64,000 bases of DNA, taken from the NCBI GenBank assembly GCA_937923145.1, contig CALAJT010000036.1, forward strand, positions 28,378 through 92,377. The letters run 5' to 3'. The notes under the pieces were generated by a model, which was given only the letters and a program-made list of their open reading frames with translations, was not told the DNA's origin and ran no database searches. This document shows, one piece after another, positions 36,048-45,457 of this stretch. This DNA is from an uncultured Rubritalea sp. Its GTDB lineage: Bacteria; Verrucomicrobiota; Verrucomicrobiia; Verrucomicrobiales; Akkermansiaceae. The stretch's first letter is position 1, and the number at the start of each line of letters is the position of its first letter. A program made the position numbers and the translations under genes.

Positions 36048-37793
36048 TTACATGAGGTAGAAGATCGGGAATGCGAAGATCCATACGAGGTCTACGAAGT
36101 GCCAGAAGAGTCCACCTACTTCGACACGGTTTGCGAGCCATTCAGGATTCTCATTATACATCTTGCGTCCGAAGAAGAGATAATAGGCCAAAACAAGCGC
36201 CCCGCCGATAACGTGCAAACCATGAAGACCAGTAATAGTAAAGTAGATAGCGTAGTAGTTATTCATCTTAGGTGAGAATACTGACTCGAAACGAATCTGC
36301 TCACGTGGGATAGTAATACTTGGGAAATGACTATCTTCTGGAATCACTTTACCTGAATCATCTTTAGGGTTGAAGATCTTGTGATCAGCGCCAACGAATC
36401 CTTCGATCATACTAGGAAGCTGATTTTTTACTTCTGCTAGAGTGAACTCAAGATTATTATCCTGGATACGCTTGTAAGCAACCATGTGTTTCCATGTTAG
36501 ACGGTATATGTCTCTTTCTGTAGGAACACGATTAGGGTTACCATCTTCGTCCAATCCGTAGTCTTCTACGAGCTCTTGGGTGAACAAGTCTACCCACTTC
36601 TCATGGAGCTTCCATAGGTTGCGAATACGGTCACCTTCTTTTCCTTGGATATTAAGAATCGGAGATTTAGCGATAGCCGCTTCGATAGCTGACGCATCTT
36701 CTACACCTTCAGCTACCTTTTCCTTCAGCTTCATAACCATGTGCTGGAAGTCAATAGCATCAACATCTAGCTCCATGCCTGAATCAGCAGCGATACCTGC
36801 TATAGTAGTGCTATCCTTGAGCTTCACAAGGCTTTCACCTCCTTCTTTCTTGCCATTCATACGTCCCCAATCTGGGTCGACCTTGATGAGTGCTCCATCG
36901 AGAGAAATAGCAATTGAATCCCCAGTATTCATAAGATCACCAGTAGCATTAGCTGCTACAAGTTCAGCATGAAGAGCATTAACAGCCTCTTTAACTTCTG
37001 GCTCGTGGTGAGACTTATCTGCAAATTCTGTGTATTTATTATCTTTGTTGGCGCGGAACTGTTTCCATGCTAGACGAAGCGCTTCAGTTCTCACCTCTTG
37101 GTTATGTGTTCTGGCTTCAATAAAGTAATCTTTAGCTTCAGCTAGGATTTCTTTTAGTCTATCGCCGTCAACTTCCTCACCTTTTGTTGCAATGAGTTTT
37201 TCCTTAAATTGGTCTTCAGCATCATTTACTTGAGTGCTAATATAGTTATCAGCAATTTTTATTTCAGCCTTAGCATCCTCGATACGCTTAAGTATTTCCT
37301 CTAAATATGGGTCATAATAACTAGCAAGTTTGAATGTTACAGTATCAGCGTTCACAGCGTAGAAATTACCGCCGTGTCCGTCTTTTTCATAATGCGTATG
37401 TCCATCTACTACTGACCAGTCATTATATTGAACAGCTTGGTGGTGGAATTTTGCATTATACTCCATGCCTTTGAAGACCATGAAGACTGCGGCACAGACA
37501 AGAGTGATAGTCATGTTAATGGCAAAAACATTCCACTTACGAAGCTTCAGTCCTGCCCACGCGTAGACAACTGTAACTGAGGAAGCAATCAGGATGAATG
37601 TGTTAATCAGACCTGGCAATACTGGGAGCACACGCTCAGGCCATGGATAGTCTGCGAAGATTCTCAAGAAGATGTATGATGAGAATAGTCCGCCGAAGAG
37701 CATCACCTCTGACGCTAAGAATAACCAGATGGCGATCTTAGAGTTGTTTAGGCCAGTATCTTTACGGGCATTTACGATATATGGAATTTCCAT
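36048..37793 (-). CDS. coxC: cytochrome c oxidase subunit III with large soluble insertion
   Basis: A 581-residue protein, about twice the normal length. Residues 1-115 are the first helices of subunit III, with IAIWLFLASEVMLFGG carrying the conserved Glu of the lipid-lined cleft. The last 85 residues resume the fold (IYFTITGLHGLHVIGG, FWHFVDLVWIFAFP). Between them lie about 380 hydrophilic, charged, mainly helical residues, rich in Lys, Glu and Asp. The frame is intact throughout. Subunit III has no redox centre but stabilises CoxA and proton uptake. The insertion could face the partner complex III. I know of no function for it. Confidence 0.93.
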   Translation of the reverse strand: MEIPYIVNARKDTGLNNSKIAIWLFLASEVMLFGGLFSSYIFLRIFADYPWPERVLPVLPGLINTFILIASSVTVVYAWAGLKLRKWNVFAINMTITLVCAAVFMVFKGMEYNAKFHHQAVQYNDWSVVDGHTHYEKDGHGGNFYAVNADTVTFKLASYYDPYLEEILKRIEDAKAEIKIADNYISTQVNDAEDQFKEKLIATKGEEVDGDRLKEILAEAKDYFIEARTHNQEVRTEALRLAWKQFRANKDNKYTEFADKSHHEPEVKEAVNALHAELVAANATGDLMNTGDSIAISLDGALIKVDPDWGRMNGKKEGGESLVKLKDSTTIAGIAADSGMELDVDAIDFQHMVMKLKEKVAEGVEDASAIEAAIAKSPILNIQGKEGDRIRNLWKLHEKWVDLFTQELVEDYGLDEDGNPNRVPTERDIYRLTWKHMVAYKRIQDNNLEFTLAEVKNQLPSMIEGFVGADHKIFNPKDDSGKVIPEDSHFPSITIPREQIRFESVFSPKMNNYYAIYFTITGLHGLHVIGGALVLAYYLFFGRKMYNENPEWLANRVEVGGLFWHFVDLVWIFAFPIFYLM

Positions 37794-37843
37794 TGTCTTA
37801 AATTGTTATTATTTTAGTAAATTGAATTTATAGTGAGAGAAAA

Positions 37844-39706
37844 TTAATGCTCTTTCTTTTCTTGAACGCCAGCATCGAGATCAGCTGATGTATTCTCCTT
37901 TGGCTCATGCCACTGTGGATAGTAATCTTCCTCACAGTCTGGACGGCTGTATTCGTAAGGTCCGCGGTATGCAGCGACATCGAATGTAAAGTTACCGTGT
38001 CCTGGAGGCGTTGGAGTTGCCCACTCTAGAGTAGTAGCATTCCATGGGTTATCACTTTCGACTTTCTTACCGATCTTCCAAGCAGTGAAGAGGTTGATGA
38101 TGAATGGAATCTGAGCGAGAGCCAACATGAATACTGAGATAGACATGAGTTCGTTGAGGTTGATGAATTCTCTAACAGTGTTACCGAAGACGTTTTCTGA
38201 ACCTTCTGGCACCATGTAGGAGTCACCACCATTATACCAACGACGGTGGAAACCAGCCATTCCTTGGATCAACATCGGGAAGAATACGAGGTTGATGAAG
38301 ACCAGTGATGGCCAGAAGTGGAGATGACCGAGTGTGCGGTTCATGTAGCGACCATACATCTTAGGATACCAGTAATAGATACCTGCGAAGAGACCGAAGA
38401 GGATACCTGGAGCAACCACATAGTGGAAGTGACCGATCACGTAGTAAGTATCGTGAAGATGGAGATCTACCAGGTTGAATGCTAGTGGCAGTCCAGTAAG
38501 ACCACCTATACCGAACATTGGCAAGAATGCACAAGCCCATATCATGGGCATGGTAAATCTTATCGAGCCTCCCCATAGTGATATGAGTAGAGATGTGATC
38601 AATACGACGGATGGAATTGAGATCAGGACGGTAGTCGTCTGGAAGAAAGTGGATACTGAGCTACCCATACCAGTGAGATACATGTGGTGAGCCCATACGA
38701 TGAAGGATAAGAAACCTAGAACGATAACTGCGTATACCATCGACTTGTAACCCCAGAGTGGCTTACGAGTGTTAGCAGGGATGATCTCTGCCACACATGC
38801 TATGGATGGAAGAAGTAGAACGTATACCTCCGGATGACCAAGGAACCAGAAGAGGTGTTGGAAGAGTAGCGGAGATCCGCCACCAGCTATTTCTTCGATA
38901 CCCTCTGCAGAAACTAGTCCACTAGGCTGGAAGAATGATGATCCGAATGTTCTGTCGACTACCTGCATGATACCAGCTACTTCGAGTGGTGGGAATGCTA
39001 GGAGCAGAAGGAAACCAGTGACAAGCATTGCCCATACAAAGAACGGAAGACGCATCCATGTCATGCCCTTGGCACGAAGGTTAATGATCGTAGTAATGAA
39101 GTTGACCGAGCCTAATAAGGAAGACGAGATCAAGAACACGAGACCGAGCAACCATTGAGTCTGTCCAGTGAAAAATTGATTCGGGTGTTGGGAGTCGGCA
39201 AATGCGGAGAGTGGCGGATAGTTCGTCCAACCAGATTTAGCAGAACCTGATTCTAAGAAGAATGATCCACACATCATGAGACCACCTATAGCGTATAGCC
39301 AGTATGAAGCACAGTTAAGCTTAGGGAACGCCATGTCTGGAGCACCGATCTGAAGCGGAGTCACGTAGTTACCAAAGGCACCAAAGCCGAGTGGCACAAC
39401 ACCGAGGAAAACCATGATAGTTCCGTGCATAGCACCGAACATATTGTAAGTCTCACCAGTGACTTTACCATCGGTGAGCCAGCGACCTTTCCAAGTATCA
39501 CTGAATACCCAGTTCATCCAACCCGGTACGGGCTCGTCTGGATAAGCGATACTCCAGCGCATCATCATCATAAGGAAAAATCCGAAGAGGAGGAATAGCA
39601 AGGCAGTGATGCCGTATTGCAGACCGATCATTTTGTGGTCTGTAGATAGAATATATTTCTGCCAAAATGGCGGATCGTGGTGATCGTGATGGTCGTCAGC
39701 GCTCAT
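37844..39706 (-). CDS. coxA: cytochrome c oxidase subunit I
   Basis: A 620-residue A-type haem-copper oxidase subunit. All ligands are visible: the low-spin haem His in FGAMHGTIM, CuB and cross-linked Tyr in LGHPEVYVLLLP, the CuB pair in WAHHMYLTG, and both haem His in YYVIGHFHYV. The long C-terminal tail beyond the twelve core helices ends in a charged segment. This is the catalytic subunit that reduces oxygen and pumps protons. It is followed by coxC after 50 bases and preceded by three cytochrome/CcoN-like genes. Confidence 0.98.
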   Translation of the reverse strand: MSADDHHDHHDPPFWQKYILSTDHKMIGLQYGITALLFLLFGFFLMMMMRWSIAYPDEPVPGWMNWVFSDTWKGRWLTDGKVTGETYNMFGAMHGTIMVFLGVVPLGFGAFGNYVTPLQIGAPDMAFPKLNCASYWLYAIGGLMMCGSFFLESGSAKSGWTNYPPLSAFADSQHPNQFFTGQTQWLLGLVFLISSSLLGSVNFITTIINLRAKGMTWMRLPFFVWAMLVTGFLLLLAFPPLEVAGIMQVVDRTFGSSFFQPSGLVSAEGIEEIAGGGSPLLFQHLFWFLGHPEVYVLLLPSIACVAEIIPANTRKPLWGYKSMVYAVIVLGFLSFIVWAHHMYLTGMGSSVSTFFQTTTVLISIPSVVLITSLLISLWGGSIRFTMPMIWACAFLPMFGIGGLTGLPLAFNLVDLHLHDTYYVIGHFHYVVAPGILFGLFAGIYYWYPKMYGRYMNRTLGHLHFWPSLVFINLVFFPMLIQGMAGFHRRWYNGGDSYMVPEGSENVFGNTVREFINLNELMSISVFMLALAQIPFIINLFTAWKIGKKVESDNPWNATTLEWATPTPPGHGNFTFDVAAYRGPYEYSRPDCEEDYYPQWHEPKENTSADLDAGVQEKKEH

Positions 39707-39766
39707 AAATTATACGTTGTTTAACTTGTAAAAGTGATTAAAATTGAATGATTAATGTCGGATTCA

Positions 39767-40540
39767 TTACTCAACTTCGAGAATTTCTCCTGTCTTCTTA
39801 TTAACGATGGTGCCTGGCTCAAAGCTGTCTCCATCAAGTTTCTTACCTAGATATTTAGTGAGTTCAGCAGCAGTAACTTGACCGCTTTCAGAGCGCTCAT
39901 TGCTAAGCTTTCTGATCTGACCAATCTGTTCAGGAGTATAAAGCACTCCTACCTTATTTCCAAAACTATTTTGAATATAATAAATTAGCGCTGCTAGCTC
40001 TAGATCACCCATTGTGTCACCACCTTGAGATGGCATGTTACCATTGTAGGTAGAACCTTGAACTTCGATAGCACCCTTAACTCCGTGAATGATAGCAAAT
40101 GCTGGGATGATTGGTGATTCCTTGACCCACTTAGCTCCTGCTAGTGGTGGGAATGCTCCTGGAGTTCCATTACCATCTGCACCGTGACAAGCAATACAAC
40201 CAGTGTATTTAGCTTTACCCATCGACATGTAAAGTGATTCGATTTCAGCAGATGGAACAGTAGTAGCCCCACCTGGATCATCTTTCTGTGTATAGCCAGA
40301 AGCTACGAATGAATCATATTCTAGAAGGCTACTGCTCTTGAAAAGAACACTACCTGCAATGATAGCGATGATGGAACCTGTGATGAAGATCCACATCGAG
40401 ACAGGCTCTAGACCGTTCTCGCGGACTTGCTTCTCGCGAGATGCAGCACCTGCTGAGCGCATGACGTCTGCATGTTGCAGAGACACGTTGGTAGATTCCT
40501 CAAGATCTGGTTTTTTAGGATCGATTGGTTGAACAGACAT
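39767..40540 (-). CDS. membrane-anchored monohaem cytochrome c (CcoP-like)
   Basis: A 257-residue protein with one transmembrane helix near residues 48-66 (SMWIFITGSIIAIIAGS) and a periplasmic cytochrome c domain with a single haem site, CIACHGADGNGTPGAFPPLAG. The N-terminal tail before the helix and the overall layout resemble CcoP, but CcoP has two haems and this has one. It follows CcoO-like and CcoN-like genes by 35 bases and precedes coxA. It may bridge electrons between complex III and oxidase; this is inferred from gene order. Confidence 0.85.
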   Translation of the reverse strand: MSVQPIDPKKPDLEESTNVSLQHADVMRSAGAASREKQVRENGLEPVSMWIFITGSIIAIIAGSVLFKSSSLLEYDSFVASGYTQKDDPGGATTVPSAEIESLYMSMGKAKYTGCIACHGADGNGTPGAFPPLAGAKWVKESPIIPAFAIIHGVKGAIEVQGSTYNGNMPSQGGDTMGDLELAALIYYIQNSFGNKVGVLYTPEQIGQIRKLSNERSESGQVTAAELTKYLGKKLDGDSFEPGTIVNKKTGEILEVE

Positions 40541-40575
40541 GTTGTTGTTAAAATCGTTGTTAGTTATTTAAAATA

Positions 40576-41388
40576 TTACTTAGCTTCTTCAGCACCTTCT
40601 TTAGGCTTCTCTTCCTTCTTAGGAGCAGGAGCTGGCTTGAGTAGTTTTGCCTTGTTGTAGATCATGCTCACTGGCACATCTCCATCACGTTTGAGATTGA
40701 GTAGGTAGCTTGCAATTGCTCTACCACGGTCATTTGGCACATACTGGTAGCCATCTTTTTCGAATACTGCATCGACTGCACCTTGACCATAGATTTTCTT
40801 TTTCTCGAAGAAACGTGGGTTCTTAGGACAGTTAGATTTCTTAGCATTGACGATGAACTTTCTAGGATCGAATAGATGTTGATATACGTAAAGCTCTCCA
40901 TTGAATGCATTATCACCGAGTTCAGATACATCTACTCCGAGTTCTTTAGCTAGTACAGCATTTTCTTCTACAGTTTTAGAAGAAACACGGCTACCGAAGT
41001 TACCGAGGTCTGGTCCGATACGAGTTTCACCGATGTTTGCCATGTCTTCTCCATCGAAGTCCATGTAGTTAGTGATACGTCGAGTGTCCCCTCTTTCAGG
41101 GTCTGCCTTGAAGCCGCCTTGACCATCACGGAAAACATCATTTCCTGCGTAGGTAGGGCGTGTTAGCTGAGAGTGGCACATTGTGCAACCTTCTTGAGCG
41201 TAGATCATAGAGCCAATGCCCAATCTTCCGCTGTGGAGGGGCTGGAATGTCCCAGTCTTTTCGTCTTTGTTCTCATCATACTCAACATTGGGCATGCTGC
41301 TCATACTACCGTAGGGTATTGCGACCATAATTAGCCAAGGAATGGCGAAACTGGCGGAAAGTCCGTAGAAAAATGTCTTAACTGTCAT
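40576..41388 (-). CDS. CcoO-like membrane-anchored monohaem cytochrome c
   Basis: A 270-residue protein with an N-terminal transmembrane helix and a single haem c motif in EGCTMCHSQLTRP, the sequence expected for CcoO of cbb3 oxidases. IGPDLGNFGSR follows, also CcoO-like, but the Met ligand region is harder to place. The C-terminus is a Pro/Lys/Glu-rich tail. It is encoded directly after the CcoN-like gene. Since that CcoN-like protein lacks the oxygen-reducing centre, this cytochrome probably serves electron transfer in a different complex. Confidence 0.87.
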   Translation of the reverse strand: MTVKTFFYGLSASFAIPWLIMVAIPYGSMSSMPNVEYDENKDEKTGTFQPLHSGRLGIGSMIYAQEGCTMCHSQLTRPTYAGNDVFRDGQGGFKADPERGDTRRITNYMDFDGEDMANIGETRIGPDLGNFGSRVSSKTVEENAVLAKELGVDVSELGDNAFNGELYVYQHLFDPRKFIVNAKKSNCPKNPRFFEKKKIYGQGAVDAVFEKDGYQYVPNDRGRAIASYLLNLKRDGDVPVSMIYNKAKLLKPAPAPKKEEKPKEGAEEAK

Positions 41389-41422
41389 CGGATTCTAGTG
41401 AAAGTTGGTGGTTAAATGGAAA

Positions 41423-42934
41423 TTAGTTTGCTGAGAGGTTCGAGTCGAGCTCGGCTAGTTTATCAAGATCTCCTTCAGGTCCGTGTGGGCTGCCATGTGG
41501 GTGGCGCACTAGGAGTGTAGGATGACTGCTGCGACGTCCGAGTCTGAGCCACATAAGTAGTAGGTGAACACAGAAGAAGAAAGTCGAGATGAGAAGGAAT
41601 ATGAATCCAGTAGTGAGTGAGATAGCATAAGGATAGAGTCTTGAGTAAGCAGTAGCTGCTACCTCACCAGGTCTCTCAATGATGTCACCGTGCATGAATC
41701 CACCAGTGATGGTGTAGATGAGTGCTATAGCTAGGACTCCGTAGATTGACAACCAAAAGTGCTGACGAATGAGACCTACTGAGATCCACTCGCGATTAGT
41801 GACACGAGGAACGATAAAGTAGATAGCACCATACATACACATGCTGAAGAATCCTAGTATTGCTGTCAGCTCATATCCATACTGCACAGTAGAGAACTGA
41901 GTGTATTTCATTACTGAAGGGAGTGAGATGAGAGCACCGATACCAGCCATAAGTAGAAGACCTACTGCACCTGCTACTGTGAAGCGTAGTGATGGTGAGT
42001 GCGCCATTGCTGATGAGCTACCTTTCGCTGTTCTAAGAATATTAATAGCCACTGCAATCGCTGGGATAAGCAGAAGAATCGCTGCACCAGCACTAAGATA
42101 AGGCATGAATGAAGGAATCGGAGCACCCATGAGACGCTGCATTCCGACCCAAGGTCCGACTATCGCAAGTGCCCAGAATCCGAAGATAGCGAGATTGTAA
42201 GAGTAGACTGGGCGACCTGTTACCTTAGGAGCAATGTAGTATGCACTAGCGATCGCTACAGGTGTGAAGAAGAGTAGAAGTAATGCTGAGCGGAACCATG
42301 CACTTGTTGCTGTGATCATCATAGGATGTCCTTCGCCTAAATAAATCTGACAGAATAGGAACCCTGTAAGAAGAACCCAAGGAAACCAGAAAAGTGATGC
42401 TAGAATATACCACTGGGAAATGTAGATGTGTCCCCCACGTCTAACACGGAAGGCAATCACAGACCATGTACCGATGAAGAAGTAGAGACCGATAAGTACT
42501 GCTGTAACTTCAGTAGGGAAATAGAGCCAAGCGATGCCTGATCCTTCACCCATGAGAATTTTAATGACCCCGTAAGTCATAGCGGCATTCCAGATATGCC
42601 CCGCTACTAGGATGATTCCTGAGCGTTTACTCTCTTGTCTAGATAGACGAGCCATTAGCCAGATGATGACACCGAAAGCAGCTTGTGCTCCCCATCCGTA
42701 GATGAGTGTGCTCATGTGTGCCTGCATAGTAAGTCCAGTATTGAAAAATGAAGTGCAGTCTAGGAATCCAGGTGCGTGAGTTTTGATCGAAGTGATGATT
42801 CCAAGAACCAATGATACGGCTAGCCAAGCGGCTCCGCTAGTGAAGAAGAACATCACTGGGTGACGGAGTGAACGATCTACGTCCGCTCTGAGCTTAGTGT
42901 CTTCTAGGAATGGGCTGTTAACTTCTGTTGACAT
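41423..42934 (-). CDS. CcoN-like (cbb3 subunit I) protein lacking haem b3/CuB ligands
   Basis: A 503-residue polytopic protein that aligns by eye over its length with CcoN: AHMSTLIYGWGAQAAFG, GGHIYISQW, VTGRPVYSYNLAIFGFWAL, YGAIYFIVPRV and QHFWLSIYG all match. The functional histidines are gone. The CuB His of the WWYGHNAV segment is replaced (AWFRSALL), the GPHHLHY pair becomes GPWVGMQ, and the HVH of helix X, which binds haems b and b3, is replaced by a His-free YGYELT. Only the first low-spin haem His (AHMST) remains. So it should not reduce oxygen. It has matching CcoO- and CcoP-like partners next door and lies between complex III and caa3 genes; perhaps a structural or quinone-side subunit. 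Confidence 0.88.
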   Translation of the reverse strand: MSTEVNSPFLEDTKLRADVDRSLRHPVMFFFTSGAAWLAVSLVLGIITSIKTHAPGFLDCTSFFNTGLTMQAHMSTLIYGWGAQAAFGVIIWLMARLSRQESKRSGIILVAGHIWNAAMTYGVIKILMGEGSGIAWLYFPTEVTAVLIGLYFFIGTWSVIAFRVRRGGHIYISQWYILASLFWFPWVLLTGFLFCQIYLGEGHPMMITATSAWFRSALLLLFFTPVAIASAYYIAPKVTGRPVYSYNLAIFGFWALAIVGPWVGMQRLMGAPIPSFMPYLSAGAAILLLIPAIAVAINILRTAKGSSSAMAHSPSLRFTVAGAVGLLLMAGIGALISLPSVMKYTQFSTVQYGYELTAILGFFSMCMYGAIYFIVPRVTNREWISVGLIRQHFWLSIYGVLAIALIYTITGGFMHGDIIERPGEVAATAYSRLYPYAISLTTGFIFLLISTFFFCVHLLLMWLRLGRRSSHPTLLVRHPHGSPHGPEGDLDKLAELDSNLSAN

Positions 42935-42976
42935 GAAATTATCGGTGTTGATTTAGTATGAAAAATGGGTTCCTGA

Positions 42977-43360
42977 TTATTCAGGGTCGGTTGATTCTGC
43001 TGGAGCTGCCGGCACTTCTTCCGCTGGCGCTTCTTCCTCTTTTACTGGTGCTTTGTCAGCCGCGGCTCCGAACTGCTTGCTGTGTGGCTGACCTGAGTCA
43101 GCTGGTGTGAAATTTAGCGTTCCGCCTGCTTTTTCAAATAGAGTTGCTGGATCTACTTTGATAGATTCTGCTTCAGCTGCTTTATTCTTTTCGAGCTTGA
43201 TGATTCTTTCTTTACCACGAGCGGTGTCTACATCTGTCTTATCGCTATGCACACAGCCTCTGATGAAGAAACTGGCGATCGCGAAGACTACGAATAGTCC
43301 TAGTGCCCACCAGAAGGTAGTGAAGCGGCGAAGCGGTGTGTCGCGTTGGTTAGGTTCCAT
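42977..43360 (-). CDS. small membrane-anchored protein with acidic Pro/Ala tail
   Basis: A 127-residue protein. One transmembrane helix at about residues 16-34 (WALGLFVVFAIASFFIRG) is followed by a Lys/Glu-rich helix and a tail rich in Ala, Pro and Glu (VKEEEAPAEEVPAAPAE). No cofactor motif. It lies between actF and the CcoN-like gene with gaps of 39 and 42 bases. It may be a linker or accessory subunit for the complex; I do not recognise a family. Confidence 0.7.
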   Translation of the reverse strand: MEPNQRDTPLRRFTTFWWALGLFVVFAIASFFIRGCVHSDKTDVDTARGKERIIKLEKNKAAEAESIKVDPATLFEKAGGTLNFTPADSGQPHSKQFGAAADKAPVKEEEAPAEEVPAAPAESTDPE

Positions 43361-43399
43361 GATGTTAGTAATGGTTGAAGTGGTAAAGTGAGTGAATGA

Positions 43400-44770
43400 T
43401 TAGTTATGAAGATTGGCTGACTCTAGGAGACGTGGATCGCGGTTCGGGTAGAGATTCGCGCTGCCGATATTTCTAAGGAAGAGGAAGAGGAAGAATGCTC
43501 CTACCGTGATAAATGCTACGATGTCACCGAGATATGCATCATGACCTACGAATAGATCCTGACCATGTGTGAGTGATGGACCACGCTCTGGGATGACCGC
43601 GATGTAGAGATCCACAATGTGCATTACTAGAATGTAAATACAGATAGGAACTACGATCTTAGTCACCTTCTTAGCATAGTGTGGAAGAAGAAGCACGAAT
43701 GGAAGAGCGAAGTGTAGGAATGGAAGTGAGAGACTCCAGATCCACCATTCGTCAGAGTTTCTGAGAAGGAAGTAAGAAGTTTCTTCAGTGATATTTGCAT
43801 ACCAGATGAGCATGAACTGAGCGAATGAAACGTAAGCCCAAAAGATAACAAAAGCGTGCATGAGCTTACCCATGATGTGGTAATGTTCCTTGCTTGTGAC
43901 CACCTTGAGGTAGCCCTTAGAACGTAGCCATGTGAGAGTAAGAATCAGGATTGCCATTGAATTCAATGCACAGCCTGCGAAGAAGTAAACACCATACATA
44001 GTGGAGAACCACTTATAGTCGAGTGCCATCATAAAATCGAGTGCTATGAATGTTGCTACTACAGCAAAGATCGGCATGACAATACAGGAAAGTTTACGAG
44101 CCTGAATAAGACGCTTGATCCCTGGGTTAGGGTCAGTGTCTTGAGCAATAGAGATTTTACGGAGGAAGTAAATACCTGCACCAAGTAAAAGGAAAAATCC
44201 GATAACACGAGTGAGCCAGAATGGAAGATTCATATACCAAGCTTTCACATAGAGAAGGTGTGCGTAATGATCTGCACCTTCAGCGCCTTGTGCTTTAGCA
44301 ATTGCTGATTCTAAATGAAGTGCGTGAGTAGCATTGCCATAAACAGATGCAGCATGACCACCTACTTCTTCGTGACTAACCATAACTTCACGGTGCTCGA
44401 CCATCCATTCGTAGAGGTCGTTCTGAACGCTAGGAATAAGAAGTGGAATCGCTATGATAGCGAAGAATGGGAATACAAAACCTAAGTTTTCCATCAGACG
44501 ACGGACTGAAACACCCCACCCAGAGTTAGTGACATGGTGAAGTATCATCCAGAATGCGCCGCCCAGTGTCAACGATATGAAGAACATGAAGGCAAATACC
44601 CATGAATAGGCATAGCCAGCTCCAAAAGTATCATTGGTGAATAGGAAACCACTTGCAATCGCTCCAATGATGAAGACGACGAGCGCGATGAATTTAGGTC
44701 GAGCCAGGTGTGCTGAGTCGATTTTCTCCCCGTTGAGTGGGATGTCCTTAGATGTGACGTTATGTGCCAT
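43400..44770 (-). CDS. actF: alternative complex III subunit F (NrfD-like membrane protein)
   Basis: A 456-residue polytopic protein with about ten membrane helices, of the NrfD/PsrC superfamily and shorter than ActC. Characteristic stretches are WMILHHVTNSGWGVSVRRLMEN split across helix ends, DFMMALDYKWFSTMYGVYFF and WYANITEETSYFL. ActF is thought to bind or shape the quinol site with ActC and to contribute to proton movement. No cofactor ligands are expected. The position after actE in the standard A-F order supports the call strongly. Confidence 0.93.
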   Translation of the reverse strand: MAHNVTSKDIPLNGEKIDSAHLARPKFIALVVFIIGAIASGFLFTNDTFGAGYAYSWVFAFMFFISLTLGGAFWMILHHVTNSGWGVSVRRLMENLGFVFPFFAIIAIPLLIPSVQNDLYEWMVEHREVMVSHEEVGGHAASVYGNATHALHLESAIAKAQGAEGADHYAHLLYVKAWYMNLPFWLTRVIGFFLLLGAGIYFLRKISIAQDTDPNPGIKRLIQARKLSCIVMPIFAVVATFIALDFMMALDYKWFSTMYGVYFFAGCALNSMAILILTLTWLRSKGYLKVVTSKEHYHIMGKLMHAFVIFWAYVSFAQFMLIWYANITEETSYFLLRNSDEWWIWSLSLPFLHFALPFVLLLPHYAKKVTKIVVPICIYILVMHIVDLYIAVIPERGPSLTHGQDLFVGHDAYLGDIVAFITVGAFFLFLFLRNIGSANLYPNRDPRLLESANLHN

Positions 44771-44818
44771 GGGACTGGTTGATTAAAATTAGATTGTTAA
44801 AATTGGTTGATTGAAAAA

Positions 44819-45436
44819 TTACTTCGCTGCTTCTTGGAGCATCTTTACATAGGCTACTACTGCCCAGCGGTCATAGAGTGTGAGGTCTCTTCCCTGCTGA
44901 CCCATCTTGCCCTTACCATTTACGATAACATCGTAAATGCTACCTTCTGGAAGTTGTGTTGCTCTAAGATCTGCGATTCCGATGAATCCGTGTTCTGTAA
45001 CGATACCTTTACCATCTCCAGACTTCGAGTGGCAGACTGCGCACTTGAAGTTGTAGACTTCCTGACCACGTGTGAGTAGTGCAGTAGTGTTCTCTTTATT
45101 GCCTTTAAGGTCGAGCTCCTCTGGGAGTCCTTTACCGAAGTTAGTAGCATTGATGAGTCCTGTATGAAGATAAGTTGTCTTGTTACCGTAACCATTGAGT
45201 TCCTCAGAAACTTCAGTGTTCTGGCTGTGCCCCATAGGATTAGTGTTAGCGACTGGCTTACGTGAGCCCATGCCATCGCTGAAGAAATCAGACTTGGATT
45301 GAGCTCCAATATAGTCTTGGTCATCCATGTCAGGGAAGATACGGATCGGAGTATTGCTGAATTTATCGCCGTGGCAACCGAAGATGCTGATCACGAAGAC
45401 GATCAAGAAAGCGTAGGTGAGAAAGAAATAGCGCAT
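44819..45436 (-). CDS. actE: alternative complex III subunit E (monohaem cytochrome c lipoprotein)
   Basis: A 205-residue protein with lipobox ISIFGC followed by His. It carries one haem c motif, CAVCHSKSGDGKG, and the usual distal Met probably lies in GKGKMGQQG. ActE is the periplasmic cytochrome that hands electrons to the oxidase. It is encoded 21 bases after actD. Confidence 0.93.
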   Translation of the reverse strand: MRYFFLTYAFLIVFVISIFGCHGDKFSNTPIRIFPDMDDQDYIGAQSKSDFFSDGMGSRKPVANTNPMGHSQNTEVSEELNGYGNKTTYLHTGLINATNFGKGLPEELDLKGNKENTTALLTRGQEVYNFKCAVCHSKSGDGKGIVTEHGFIGIADLRATQLPEGSIYDVIVNGKGKMGQQGRDLTLYDRWAVVAYVKMLQEAAK

Positions 45437-45457
45437 GATAATAGTTAGTCTAAAAAG

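Noticed and set aside
39767..42934. A complete cbb3 oxidase operon
   Set aside because: The CcoN-like subunit lacks CuB and haem b3 ligands and the CcoP-like subunit has only one haem, so a working cbb3 oxidase is not supported.
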